Below are positions 42,567 to 55,574 of a stretch of 64,000 nt of DNA, one piece after another. A program made the position numbers and the translations under genes. Every line of letters starts with the position of its first letter. The first letter of the stretch is position 1. The DNA lies in contig NC_083519.1 of the NCBI RefSeq assembly GCF_032362555.1, positions 3,985,501-4,049,500 on the forward strand, given 5' to 3'. The notes under the pieces are model-generated. The model made no database searches and was not told where the DNA came from. It was given only the letters and a program-made list of their open reading frames with translations. The stretch comes from Amyelois transitella. Lineage: Eukaryota; Arthropoda; Insecta; Lepidoptera; Pyralidae.

Positions 42567-44246
42567 TTTCGCAGTTCTCCCTCACAAGGTGTCTCCGACT
42601 GCGAGAGCAGACAATCTTCTTTACAAAAGTACACTAACAAGCTTCGTTACTGCGCCGTACAGTTCTACAAAATGCTCACTCTATTGCCCGCCTCCTGCCT
42701 TCGCACCTCGAGTTAAATATTTTCAAGTACCCCTAAATTGGTACAGCTGCTTTTAAGCCATAAACGTAAATTATAGTGCTACAAATCGTATTTTGAAATT
42801 TACGTCCTGAATTCTCGGAGAGCTGTTATTGAATGAAGTTTTGTTGTGAAAACTCCATCTTATATGTGGCTGTTGTCTACAGAGGCACTTTATTTGGTGT
42901 ATTGTTTACCCAGGCGAGTCTGTTTACACGTATTACCCAGCACATTTGACAATTGATGTTTGCTTTCCTTCAATCCTGATTCGAGACCATTGTGATGGAG
43001 TTGATATGTTTACGATAACAGGATAGAGGCATCCGAGCCGCAGTCGGAACACAATAGTAGTAGTACATATTAAGGTTATGTAATCCACCGTATCCGAACA
43101 AAAGTATTGGAAATTAGATGTTGGACGAAAAAGGGGTAAGTGATATTTTACGCATTTGAGGCGAATTCTCGCGCTCATGTAGGTTCAAATAAAATTATCA
43201 TAAAATATTATGGTAAAGTGTAACGGAGCACAAAAGCGAGCCGAACTTCTTTTTTCTAACTTATCTCGTTATTCATAAAATGTGACTTTTATGACAGAGT
43301 CGGACTTTTAGGTTATTTGTAGGTACGTTGCTTTACCAAATTTGTTCTTCTCATGGACCGTGAGTGGAAAGATAAAATATTATCTGGAAAGATTTGAGTT
43401 TTAATGGCTTAAAGATGTAGGCTGGTTGGACATTTACGCTTTTTGAAGGACTTTAAAGAGGGTTTGTTCTTTTGAGATTATCTGTTTAATGGATTGTTGA
43501 AGAACATTATAAGCTGATTAACTCTTTTGCTGCGCACTGTTGTTTAAAGTAAGGAATACTTTTATTATTAGACATTTGCCTAAAATTGTGTTGAAATTAT
43601 TTAAATTTCATAAAAGGCCACTTTTAATAAGTGATGTCTTTCTTTTGAATACATATAGGTCTGAAATGTATTTAAAGACAAAAGCTAATTCCACATGGAC
43701 TATTTGTGTTCGGAATTCAAAAAGGAAAATTCAAAACAAGAACTTTAAAATACAAAAGTGTGGCACAGATATGTATATAAAAGTTCCCGATAAGCGGAAT
43801 GAGTTTACGCCTCTGGGGCCGGCGGTAGTTTGGCCTCGGAAAATTCATTTAATTTAATGGCGTCCTACTTGTTACACAGCCATATGCGGAACAATTTTTG
43901 TAGTTATAACGCTTCCAACTTGGGTTGTTTCTTAATTTGATACGACATGCAAAAGAGTTGGGCTGCAAAGTTGGATAATATTTATGTTCCTAAAACATTT
44001 CGAAGATATAAAAAATACACAAAATAGTTATGTTTGTATTAGGTATACATAATCATAGTTACGTCGTGCGGTACAGTGAGGGCCCTAATTTTTTTTATTA
44101 AAATTAATTGAGCTATAGATATAAAAAGCGAAATTGCGAAAAAGAGGGTCGTTGCATTTTCTAGAACAAAAACATTTATTTGCCTGCATTTTGCCATTTA
44201 TTTTCCAACAAATACCATGCATTGTAAACTTTATGATTATATGTAA
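42567..44246. other. Upstream region of the secreted-protein gene and intergenic DNA
   Basis: On the minus strand 'ctcgcagtcgg' near 42602 could be an initiator for the gene, with no clear TATA box. An open frame of 105 codons at 43540-43857 is low in complexity and not credible. No repeat is identified. Confidence 0.35.
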
Positions 44247-44690
44247 TTTTTTTTTTTTTTTTTTTTTATTATTGTATGAAAGATCTTACATAACATTGAG
44301 TAGGTATTAACTTAGCATAGCGAAACCACTAAGGTTTGAGATTACACTAAGAATTAAGTTTACGTCAATCAATCATATTGTAATACATAGAAGAAGAAAA
44401 TAACCAAGAATTGGACAAATACATATGTTTTTTATTATTAGGTCGCTTATTAATTATGATTATGACACTATACATTTTAAAGGGAACCAAGGAAATGCTC
44501 TTTAAGTTTATATTTTATATTTTTTGTAGTCAATATATCACGTAATTCCACAGGTAGTTTATTAATGAGCCGAGTAACAATATAATCAGTCGTTCGCCTA
44601 CCGTATTCATTGTTTACGCGAACCGGTTTGGTACTCAGTTGATGTCTAGCTACTAGCTAATTATAAAAGCCTTTGTCAACTACGTCCAAT
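44247..44690 (-). mobile_element. LINE C-terminal remnant with poly(A) tail
   Basis: On the minus strand a frame reads MKTVLDVVDKGFYN, a stop, then RHQLSTKPVRV, YGRRTTDYIVTRLINKLPV, KYKLKEHFLGSL and the natural stop near 44482. This is the usual C-terminal end of a CR1/L2/Jockey-type reverse transcriptase protein. About 210 bp of 3' UTR follows, then a 20-nt A run (T run on plus, 44249-44268). One internal stop shows it is dead. Confidence 0.7.
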
Positions 44691-44699
44691 ACAGTTTTC

Positions 44700-47600
44700 A
44701 TTCAATCGTTCGTCCTTTTGTGAAACATTCAAATTACATGTCAGTGACGCATATGGCCATTGAAATTGCTTTTACATATTATATTTTTGCTTGTTTGTAA
44801 AATGCGATAAAATTTTATCAGAAAAAAAATTATTGATCAAAGAAAAACATTTGATTTTTTTGTCCTACCATTGTAACTCTAAGCGCATGGCGCAAGTGAA
44901 AAAAATAATTAATGGCACAAGAAACTGGCATAATAATGGAAATAGATGTAATGGTTTTAGTCTAAAATAACGAAAACTACACGGCACATCTATGCGGAAA
45001 ATAATAGGCATCGATAAAATGAGATGGGCCATTCAAAAATTTTATTAGTTTAAAGATACCGAGGTATTTTGGCGTCGGCCATTACCACAGGCTATAACTC
45101 AGGCTGAACCGCGTTGAACCCCAGTTAAAGTTCAGATAGGCCATCGGATTAGCATTAACCAGCGATTACACGGGCACTTGAGTGTTCTGTCCATAATATA
45201 TGCCCAATGTAGAGGGCTAAATTAAATTTTTTAGTACTTAACAACTTCAGAGATTCTTAACTTGGTATAGGCTTGAGAAAATACACTGGTCTTCGAAGCT
45301 TGATAGATAAATAACACTTTAAATACTAATACTCCGTTTTGAATGTTAAGGTAATTGAAGGTATGAAGGTAATCTCTTTACAGAATTGAGCCATACAGCT
45401 GAACGTGGTCTTTTAGCCTCTTTGAGTTTGTTAGCTCTTAACTACTCCGTAAGAGAGAAAGACGTGATTATATATTTTATGTTTATTCTTTAGTTTAATA
45501 TTATGTAATTATTTAGTTTAATGTTCAATTATAGTTTGAAAATAGTAATTGAATATTAAAATTTAATGTATCTTGTAGGTCAAACTTCTTGCAAAGATTC
45601 TGATAAAAAACGTTATATTTTTAACATATTGAAGTTATAGAAGTAATTTAATACCTTTTCGCTTATTTCGGTAATCGCTGCACCTATATACATTGTATAA
45701 TGTTTATTATTGAAGATTTTATGTATGTTTATTATATTTATTTTATTTTGTATTATGTGTGTGTAGTGTAGGTATTAATATATTTATTTATTTAGTTAAG
45801 CCCCACATAATGTTCGCTGTCAAACCCAATGGTTGACTGGTACATAAGTTATATTTCTAGCATTAATTCCACCAATTGTGCTATACATTTTGAATAAATG
45901 TTAAAATTTAATATATTATTATAATGTCATTAAGCCATGAAATGAATAATATAGAATTAAAGTTAAAATTAATCAATGATGTTTCTTCTCCAAGTTTATT
46001 TTCTCAACACATAACATACTATTCATTTTGTATACTAACTAACTAATTAACTTCGTTTTATTAGCTGTATTTTGTTACAATATTCATACATAAGCAATAT
46101 TTTACGTTTTATCGTGGGTCGAGGGATACAAAATACAAATCAATACACAGGGGGTAATATTACCTGGAAATAATACCCGTTCCATTTAATGGAAAAATAT
46201 GTCAGGCCGAAATAGAGCCTCATATTTTACACGGTATAAAGGCAGTTTTTTACCGTACCTACACCCGAATGATATATTTGGTAGCTATACGGGTTAAATT
46301 AAAACTTTGTAAATATAAATAAAAATCGTAGAGTTAAGCAGGTTTTAGGTTATAATTTATCTTTTTAAATAATTGAGACTAAACGATTGGAAAAAAAAAT
46401 TATGTCTTTTTATATTATTCTGTCCAGAATAATTGCAAAATTATTTAGGAGTAACAATATATACCTATACCTGATTGATTTATTTTTGCATTTTATACAT
46501 ATATACCTTGTTAGGTATATACGTAATAATATATATTAGTACATACATAATCTCTACTTTAAAGGTGACCTTTTTTCAAAACTCACCGTTATCATAGTGT
46601 CATCATTAAGGCATTGTATCAACTCAAATGAAGTTTCAATAAATAAAAATACTTACTAGATGGTGATGAAATCAAACGCCCTCGTTTTTGCGATTTAATT
46701 CTCGGAACTATTATCTGTGACATATCGTAAATAGCAATCTCGTTCGACAAAACGAGAGAAGCGTTTGTTCGGGAGCACATGCATTTTATCTATAAATCCT
46801 TTTCTCATTTCACCGGACGTCGTCGTGAAGTCATTTATTCGCCTTATATTAGTGAACGTGGGTCGACAAGGCTCTTCTTAGGCTATTAATCCATTGGTGC
46901 GTTAGATTTTCATGCTATGCTATATGTATTAACCGGGCGGTCCCTGGGCCCCGTAGCATTGTGTTGGAGTATGCCAGAGAGATGCGCGTACTTAGCTTTG
47001 TCGAGATTTTTGACTTTAACCTAACTTGGATTAGTAAAAGTATTCAATATCGAAATTGACCTTAATTCAATTCAAATGAGATGCCCCGATCCAACTTCGA
47101 GTTGCAATTTAATTTTCGTGTCTTCTTTATATTTTATTGAATTTATCTTAAATTTTAATTAGTTTTTAATTTTTGTAAATCATTAAATGAAAACTTATAT
47201 TTGAGTATGTTTAAACAAATTTTTCATTTATATTTTATCTTTAGTCCATCATGAAGAGGAATAATATTTTTATATTTGGATTCAAGTAGTATATTTGTTT
47301 GTAACGAATAAATTCAAATACTGTTTCTATGTTTTCAATGAAATTTGGTTCTATTTGACTAATCTATAGACCTTAAGGAGTAACCAATGCTGTAATGAAT
47401 TTAACATATGCCACAAGATAATTGATATAGAAAAAAATATTATGTAAAAACGCAGCAATGGACCGACATCTTAAAATCGCAACGCGACATCTGCACTACA
47501 AACGATCACGTATTTGGTGCATTTTTTAAATTAAACACTGAATAAATAAGTGCAATAAACTACATAGCTGATATTCGTCTTCCAGGGAACTTCTTGAACT

Positions 47601-48132
47601 TCTTCTCGTTGCTATTCCTGCTAAATAATGAGGGGAATTATTTAACTGCGTTCTACAGTATTTAATTTGACGTTTGAACAGTTATTTCATAAATAAGAGA
47701 ATTTATCTTTTGCAATTAATTATCATTAATAATAATTTATTGATACTTATTAAAAATATTCTCTTGATATAATTTTAATAATTCTAAATCGTTTTGGCAA
47801 AACAAATATATTTTAAACAACATATAGTCAATTCATTCATTTTATATCTAAGTACTGTATTTACAATTAAAAGTTAAATAATATATATTTAAATTAAGTC
47901 TGAAGGTGGCTACAAAAATAGCCTATTTGAACCGCATACACTTCAGTTGACCCTTGTATTATAGTGATTAGCAACTTACTAAATTGCCTTTTGGATTAAT
48001 AATTTCGGTGTTGGAAAGTCACCTTTGTATTTGAGGGCATGACCGCGCGACGTGACCCAGCGAATTCTTTGTCTGCAAAATATTGTTAAAAAAAGATCCT
48101 GAGATCTTTTGTTCACTGTTATTTTTTAATTT
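44700..48132. other. Intergenic DNA, mostly AT-rich
   Basis: About 3.4 kb without a supported gene. It includes one family B fragment at 45386-45483 and GC-richer patches at about 45060-45190 and 46730-46990 of unknown nature. Confidence 0.4.
45386..45483 (+). repeat. Family B repeat, 3' fragment
   Basis: 'catacagctgaacgtggtct' followed by 'ccgtaagagagaaagacgtg' and an AT-rich tail. Confidence 0.55.
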
Positions 48133-48390
48133 GACGGCCTCTGTGGCGCAGCGGTAATACGCTTGTCTGTGACACCGGGGGTCCCGGGTTCGAATCCCGG
48201 CCAGGGCATGATGAGAAAAGAACTTTTTCTGATTGGCCTGGGTCTTGGATGTTTATCTATATAAGTATTTATTATTATTATAAAATATAGTATCGTTGAG
48301 TTAGTATCTCGTAACACAAGTCTCGAACTTACTTCGAGGCTAACTCAATCTGTGTAATTTGTCCCGTATATAAAAAAAAAAAAAAAAAAT
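48133..48390 (+). mobile_element. tRNA-derived SINE, copy 3, with poly(A) end
   Basis: The best preserved copy. The head has box A (TGGCGCAGCGG) and a perfect box B (GGGTTCGAATC), and the body is shared with 1931-2160 and 38071-38300. It ends in about 18 A residues at 48372-48389. No clear target-site duplication was found. Confidence 0.9.
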
Positions 48391-48732
48391 TAATGATTTT
48401 GATGATTAATGAAATACCTATAACTACTGAATTTAAAGGAACTAGCTATTGCGGCACCGCTATGTATTTGCAAAATTTTTGTAAATTGGTCACGTAGTTA
48501 TAGCATGAAAGGTCGATATACAAACAATCTCTTATTATTATTAATTTTTATGTTTTAGTTCAGTGGGCAGGAAATCACTAGTTGTTAGTTTAAGATACTA
48601 AGTTTTTAGGCATTTTGTTAATTCATAATCATAATCATTTAGTCCTTGGTAACAATAGGTCTTTAATAATCTGGGCACAGCTTGTGTGCATTCATATTTT
48701 ACCTCTCGAGGCAATTCCAAAGTATATAGATA
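48391..48732. other. AT-rich intergenic DNA
   Basis: No supported feature. Confidence 0.4.
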
Positions 48733-48880
48733 TACATACATTTATACATAAATCACGCCTCTTTCTCGGAGGGGTAGGCAGAGACCACATTTTTTCACTT
48801 GTCACGATCCCTGCATACTTCTTTCGCTTCATCCATATTCATAACTCTCTTCATGCAAGCTTGTCGGTCGGAGTCGGAGA
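48733..48880 (-). mobile_element. 5'-truncated RTE-type LINE copy
   Basis: Minus-strand copy of about 150 bp: (CATA)-like tail, 'aaatcacgcctctttctcgg', 'cttcatccatattcataact' and 'tgcaagcttgtcggtcggag'. Confidence 0.8.
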
Positions 48881-49377
48881 CGCTTATCTATATGTTAAAC
48901 CTGGTGTTAGTGTTAAAAACGACCATGTTACCTACGATCAAACGATGCTATGCACGACTTATGTACATGTTTATTGTTTACTTAACGATTGATCGATTGA
49001 CTTATAAGTTTCAAGTGATTAAAACGATAGAAGCGTTCAAAGCCTGACAGGTCGCTAGTTCAAACATTGTCCTTATAAATACGTCCAACAAACTCCCAAT
49101 AATTCCCTCCAATTACAATTTGCAAGTAAACAAAGGGATAGCAAGCGAGTTGATTCTATGATGAATAGCTGTAATCCCCACTCAGAGGCCGCCTGCATCC
49201 ATCATGCGGACCCTTAATATACATCAATATACAGGCAGGACATACATACCTCGTGCTTACTGATTTATTGATGTAAGATAGGCGTGCGTTTGATTTGATT
49301 ATAAAGAATACATTAAATATTTAACACGTAAGACAAAGACGACTAAAGGCCAGGGAAAAGGGTACCTTAAGTACCTT
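48881..49377. other. Intergenic DNA
   Basis: No supported feature. Confidence 0.35.
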
Positions 49378-49470
49378 TGCTAGCCCATACCTTAGTCGCC
49401 TTTTACGACATCGATGAAAAAAGAGATGGAGAGGTCCTATTATTTTTTCTTCTGGTGCCAAAAAAATATG
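49378..49470 (-). repeat. Family B repeat fragment
   Basis: 'ccttagtcgccttttacgac' and 'gagatggagaggtcctatta', the 5' half of the repeat on the minus strand. Confidence 0.6.
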
Positions 49471-49595
49471 CAAATAACTTAGAAAATTCAAAGATCTAGT
49501 TTCCTCTCACCCATACATAAAAGAGGCGTATTGCGATCTTTATGCACATAACAGAGCTAGCACGTGCCGATCAGTAACGTATTCGTCAGTGGAAT

Positions 49596-49729
49596 TGAAA
49601 AATTATATTGAAGCATACATTTTGTACGGCGCAATCCGTACTCCTCAGTGACAGTGCGCGCCGACATCACTGTCACGGACGAATACTTACAGCTTCGTAC
49701 AAAATGTATGCTACAATATTATTTTTCAA
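49596..49729. mobile_element. Fold-back (MITE-like) element
   Basis: Two arms of about 65 bp (49596-49661 and 49664-49729) are imperfect inverted repeats. Both share 'gcatacattttgtac' and 'gtgacagtg' in matching order, almost without a loop. No coding capacity. It is probably a small DNA-transposon derivative. Confidence 0.7.
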
Positions 49730-49756
49730 TAACAAGAACATACATCTGTTTTGAGA

Positions 49757-49842
49757 CATATAATCACACCTATTTCCGTAGGGGTAAACAGAGACTACAT
49801 CTTTCTACTGACAACGATCCCTGCATACCTACTTCTTTTATA
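49757..49842 (-). mobile_element. Degenerate RTE-type LINE tail
   Basis: 'taatcacacctatttccgta' and 'ggggtaaacagagactacat', a diverged copy of the LINE 3' end adjacent to the fold-back element. Confidence 0.65.
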
Positions 49843-50280
49843 TACTAGGACATTACATGTTAAATACTTACTTACATAACTCGCAAGGATACCTCTATCT
49901 CACATGTCATTATTGCGAAACTCAAATCTAACTAACACTCATGCATTGCAAACTAGGAACGAGCAGTCAGTTTGTTTGTCATTATAAGTTGTTGCAACTG
50001 CGCAATTAGTAATGTGGGTCTGCATTTTTGAAGGTGAGAGTTACCGTACTCATTACTTAGATGTATATAGATGTTTATTTCTGAAGTTTACTTAGAGATA
50101 TGTTTATAATAATATGATGAAGACGTAAAATTTGTAACTCAAATTGTTTGTTTGTATGGGTATATCAGAATATCAGTGGGGCATAAGAAGGTATTTTCAT
50201 GATAAAAACATATTTTCTTTAGCGGTTGTATAAAACAGAATTTATGCTAAACTTAACAAAATCAAATCCTATCCTCTATC
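49843..50280. other. AT-rich intergenic DNA
   Basis: No supported feature. Confidence 0.35.
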
Positions 50281-50570
50281 CTCGTTTATGTACCAATGAC
50301 TCTTTTCTGAGTTATTTACATTAGTTTTAGCGCCAACCAATACACTAACGGTGAGGGTAAACATCGGGAGGAAACCTGCACCTTTAGGCAATTGAATGTA
50401 TAACCATGATCCAATATGAGTTAGGTTCTCTCGCAAAGGTTGCGGAGATCAGATGGCTGTTGCTTCGTGTTAAAACCTGACACCCAATCCAGGTCGTAAA
50501 AGCGCGTACCGGGTTCCTCTCCAGAAAGGTGCGGATATAACCGGGACTAACTAGGAGCTCGCTAGGAGAA
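50281..50570. repeat. Dispersed repeat resembling a LINE 3' tail, copy 1
   Basis: 'tgaatgtataaccatgatcc', 'gagttatttacattagtttt' and 'cgggaggaaacctgcac' recur in part at 55575-55695. Sequence of this kind is common downstream of lepidopteran LINE frames. The element's limits are not resolved. Confidence 0.5.
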
Positions 50571-53142
50571 AGAAGAAGACATTAACTTCGTTCATAACTA
50601 CAAAACATATACAATTTCACGCCATATTTTAATAAAATTTATATCTTTACCCCCTGAGTAAACACAAATAAGGTTGTTTACACACTGTGAAACAACGTCG
50701 CCTTCTTCGTCGTAGGAAACTATAAGTTTCCTCAGGAAATAAGAAAATTGCCCGGAGCGAACGGACCACCGAGAGCTAGTTGATTTCTCTTGCGATTTGC
50801 TAATAAATATCAGGAAAATAACACAAATATGACGTCTCAGCGGTATGTGGATGATCAATTTGGTGATGCATTAATAGTATTGCGGAGAATGAAAAAAAAT
50901 AGTTTTTTAAGAGTATTTTATTTTAACAAACCTTAGAAATTTCAGAAAAAAGTTGCCTATGTAACTTTAAAGGTCTATTTCAAATGATTGCCAGAAATCT
51001 GGCCAGTATTTTTGAAGTTTATTCGTTACAAACATACAAAAATACAAATATTTTCCCCTTATTAATAGTGTGAATGTGGATGTAGATAGGGAACTTTTAA
51101 AATTATTATTACTTACGGAACTAGTGCAAAAATGTGGTCTCTCATCAAAAAACTAGTTGTTTAAATACTTGTTAAAAACTTAATAAAACTTAGTGCTGAA
51201 CTCTAAAAATCAACCACTAATACGTTCATATTATGACCGTTATGATATCTGAAAGCACCAATAAAATTTTATAACGGATTTAAAATATTTTGAGCAGAAG
51301 CAGAATTTCCCAAATACAATAAAAGGCAGACCTAGCCTGTGACATATTGCAATCTCAATTTCTATTCAATGAATACGCCCAAACCCTAATTTGCCACCTG
51401 CAGACCATAATACCAAATCCCTAGACGAGAAACTCGATTCAGTGGGTATATCTGGCCGCATATTGGAACATTTACATATAAATAAAATGATCACAAGCGT
51501 GGGCAAGTGGAAAAACAAACGGTTTTGATTGGACGATTTCGAAAAATGATATTTTATAAAGGAAAAGACATTTTTGACGTTAAGTAAAAGACACGCCCTG
51601 ATACAAGTACCACAGGTAGAATACTTTCATTTGATTATTTTGTGAGTTTAAAGCATTATAATATGTTATGCTTATAATGTGTGAAATTTATTCCTGAAAT
51701 TGTCATAAATAAAAAAAACACTAAATTTTCTACGGCTGATGAACAGTTGGCAAAACTAACATGAGACACAAAATTGGTCTTTTAATCTAACAGAAAATAA
51801 AAAAAGATGACTCATACAGCTGGATCTCTAATGCACACTGCCACATGCATTGGATATAAAATTAAAACAATAATTAAATGATACCGGTAGAGTGCACCCT
51901 CATTAGATTGACGTCAAGGATAACCCGCACGGCATGTGGTACAAAATATTCCATAAGCGCAGCATGGTAAACTAATTTTAAAGTTTAAACTTCATTCATG
52001 GCGCACTTTGCCAAGCTTGGCGGTGGACTTAAATCGAATAAACGTCAAATGTGTTGGCGGCCAGTGCCTCGGACTCGGAAATAAACGGAAACACTAAATT
52101 TCCACAGTCCCGCACTTGTCCACCGCACTATTCTGTTACTCCTAGAGAGTGTTAGTGGCCAGTACTTGTGCTATTACAACGTCCTACGATGTTTTGTACT
52201 TAGACGCGTCGTATACGAATTTAAGGTTGATTTTCATACGCATGATGAAACTTTATGAATCTATTAGGATGGTTATGACAAAACCCTGAGATGGAGGATG
52301 CATGTTAGTATGTTCTTGTCGAGATGAGACGCTGTTTATTGTAATGACAATGTTATAATAAGTATACTAGAATTGAAAATTTGTAGAAATAGTGAAATAG
52401 ACCTATAATTAAACCATTTTTCTAAACATCTCTCTCTCAACAATGCTTTAAGTTTGGAATATTCCCAGAAACACACTAACATCATATTTTGACAAAATAA
52501 TCCACTAGTATGAACGCATCTACAAAATTGAGCCATCTCAAACCATTTTACCGTGCAATTTGTAAACTGCGGTCGGATTCATTCGTTACCGGTTAGAAAA
52601 TTAAGTTTAGGAAGGTGCAAACAAAACTTTGGGCTGTAGCCAAATCGAAATGCTGTAAAAAGAGGTCGGGAAGCCCGGAACGCACATTTCACTTACCACA
52701 GTTCCAAATAGATTTGCGGGAAGCGAGCAACTGTACCGCTATTTTGCCCATTACCGTTTGCATACCTTTGCTGGTTTTCTGCTCCCGTGTTAGTTGTTAA
52801 GTAATATGGTGTTTTAAACGAGAATAATTTGGGAGAGGGAATTTTTTGTTGGTATTAAGTTGATTTTAAAATAAGTACCTGAAGTAGTCAGTTTTGTTAC
52901 ATACTCGCCATCTGCTTATCAATGATATGTTCATGTTCACTGCAAAATATCAACGTATACTCGTAAGAAACAATGTCTGGGGTTTCAATCACGTGAAATA
53001 TCTAGAAATAAACTTTGTACTAAATTTCATAAAGCTCCTTATGAAATTAAGTTCTCTTAATGTGACTTTAGTAGCAATAACAATGTTACTTGAAGAAAAT
53101 CGAAGAGCTCTAAAAGATGATTACCCGGAGTTCCTACTGGAA
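50571..53142. other. Intergenic DNA, no supported gene
   Basis: AT-rich with a GC-richer patch at about 52010-52160. Open frames up to 86 codons have no recognisable features. Confidence 0.4.
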
Positions 53143-53903
53143 TGTGAATGACAAGTGACGTAGAGATGTCGCCACAGTACTCCCACCCCAAGACCGGAGG
53201 TCTGAAGTCTTGATTTTGCTGTGCAATCTGTGCTTCGGTAGCTTGCAAGTGCCAGTTGTCTTCCAGTGAGTCGGAAGTTGCTCGAAGTCCTAGTGAGTCA
53301 GGAGTGAGCTGTTGCGTTGCTCGTAGTCTGCGGTACGTCGAGACAGTAGAGAGCGAAGTCGACTTGTTGGCGCCGGTAGATATCGTTGCAGAGCTGCCAC
53401 GCTGGAGAGAAGAGCGGCCGTCGAAGAAATCCAGGCGTGGGCTGCGGTAGATGCGTCGGTCGCTGAAGTCGATGAGAGTGAGTGCGGGTGGAGACAGGAC
53501 CAGGAAGCTCGGTGAGTCGGCTGCGACGGACCTGCTGCGATACCCAGTTGCTGGCTTGCTGTGAGACTGCTTGCAGAGTGAGGAGTGATGCTGAGGATTG
53601 GAGTTGATGACGAAGAAGGTTGCTTCCAATCACGTCGGGGTCACCAATGTAGCGGGAGCGATGATTCGGCTCGACCGCCACCAAAGGGAAGATCTTCCGC
53701 AAGGCTAGGTGTTATGCCTGGGGAACCGCGGCTCCGACGATGTTGTGCCGGAGGTTGTATATATAGCTCCAATCCGAGAAATCTCTGAAATCGCGATTTG
53801 GGTTCTTCGCTGCTATTGGCTGAGCGCGTCAATTTCTTCGCGATGATTGACAGTTGTTGTGTGATTTGATGTTGTTGACGAGTGGCGTAGAGATGTCGCC
53901 ACA
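53143..53903 (-). mobile_element. Miniature LTR-retrotransposon derivative with truncated 3' LTR
   Basis: On the minus strand a 256-bp LTR (53903-53648) starts TGTGGCGACATC and ends CTACA, with TATATATA near 53760. One base later a primer-binding-type sequence begins, TGGTGACCCCGACGTG (53646). Only about 470 bp of internal sequence follows. It is Pro-, Ser- and Gln-rich if read as protein, with no protease, polymerase or integrase. A purine tract (TTGGGGTGGGAG) leads to a second TGTGGCGACATCTCTACG at 53176, the start of a 3' LTR cut off after about 30 bp. The block is much richer in G+C than its flanks. Confidence 0.75.
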
Positions 53904-55574
53904 GACACTAACAAATACAATAAGACTGTATCCTACACACTGCATATGATGACCATTACATCACTAATGTTATCACTTAGTAATTACACGCTGTATAATA
54001 TGAGTGATGTATGTGACTGATATTAATCTCCGCCTACAAATTCCACCTCGAAATTACATAGAACATAATTCATCCGCGAATTCCAGGGAATTTCAAACTA
54101 AACAACTATTAATGCTTGCATGTATCCCCAAGTTTTGACAAGCACTTTGACCTGACTTTAAATTTAAGATCTATCGACTATTATTCCCCGCTCGCTTTCT
54201 GAAGTTTTTTCAAATAAATTGTGCAAGTTTTTAACAACTCTTAAGTGAGAGATACGTGTTGAGACAACCGTTTTATGTTCTTCGCTAGTTATTACATTGT
54301 TACCTCTGCACTGTAATGTCATTTTAATAAGATTCATCTACCATTATACACTATACCTTTGAACCTTAAAGACTGCGAACCACTAGTTTCAGGTTTGATC
54401 CCTGCGCTAATCTTAACGCAACTAAACTTTGATCGTTCGGGCATTTTTTCATTTTAGATCCGACTTTCAATTCCAAATAAGGTAATGTTGTTAAACAATG
54501 ACATTTTTTTACTTTTCCCGGTGCCTACACTGCAAGAAAAGAGAAAAGCGGCCGGCTGCATATACTACACCGTTATTTAAATTAATTAAATTAATATTTT
54601 AAATTGCCGCCCACTCAAATCCGCCGCCCTAGGCTTCAGCCAACTCGTGTGGTTGACAAAATGTACACAACCTTAATAATCCATCAAATAAGGCTTTTGA
54701 ACAGCCAAGAATTTATTCGTAGGTGTTTGTGCATCAAATAAATCATGTCAAATAAGCCATTAGCGTAATTTATAGGGCCGGGCACGGCGCGCATCGCAAA
54801 CACCGCCTACCCGCACGAAATGTTAATGAAAAAATCTCAGGAAATGTACTTTGATCGCTTCAGAAAATTTTTCGTAGACACACAAACAAATGATCATGCC
54901 GCTTCCAAGGCGAGGTAGGCAGAGACAAACACTTTTAAATTTTTATTGTAGGTTTACAGGCTTCGCCTGCGTAAAAATTACGTAAAAAAATCAACTTGTC
55001 TAGCTATTCAGTAAATGTGTGTGAACATTGTGGCTCTGTTTACCCCGTGATGGAAAAAAGGGGATATATTTATTACACTTTTTTATTATTATTATTATGT
55101 ACCTATTGATGATACATGATTATTTCAGTTGTTTGGCAGAGATGATCATGGCTTAAAAGTCATTATTATGGGTGAGTAGAGTTTAATATAATTTAATATC
55201 CGTTTGGGATAATCTGCCCACTATACACGTGTCCAGGTTCCCGTTTCTCGTCTCTTCATTTGTAAACAAAACGACCCGATATGTTTACAATAAAACAAAT
55301 ATGAGGATATTAAATATTTGATTGCTGTGAGTGGATATTTCCAATTGACTATAATATGTTTTTATTAAGTTTTAAGTACACAACTTGTTTAAACATGTTT
55401 TGTATTGTAATAATAAGAAAATATAGAAGTAAAACTTTGTACAAAAAATATCCTGGAATTTGTTTCGAAAATGTTGAGTTACTCCCGTTCGATCATAATG
55501 TTGAGAACGATTGTGGTCTAATCGTTAAGGTACCCGAATAAAAAAGCATGAAATATAGGTTAAATCCTTATTAC
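53904..55574. other. Intergenic DNA
   Basis: No gene is supported. A GC-rich patch at about 54771-54820 and a family B-like scrap at about 55030-55055 are present. Confidence 0.4.

Noticed and set aside
43540..43857. 105-codon open frame as a gene
   Set aside because: Lys/Phe/Asn-biased sequence typical of AT-rich noncoding DNA, with no signal, domain or splice support.
48133..48210. tRNA gene (also at 1931-2010 and 38225-38300)
   Set aside because: Box A and box B are present, but the same non-tRNA body follows in all three places and the cloverleaf is imperfect, so these are SINE heads.
53057..53702. Pro/Ser-rich open frames of 134 and 190 codons as host genes
   Set aside because: They lie between the primer-binding site and the purine tract of an LTR element, overlap each other in different frames and run into the 3' LTR.
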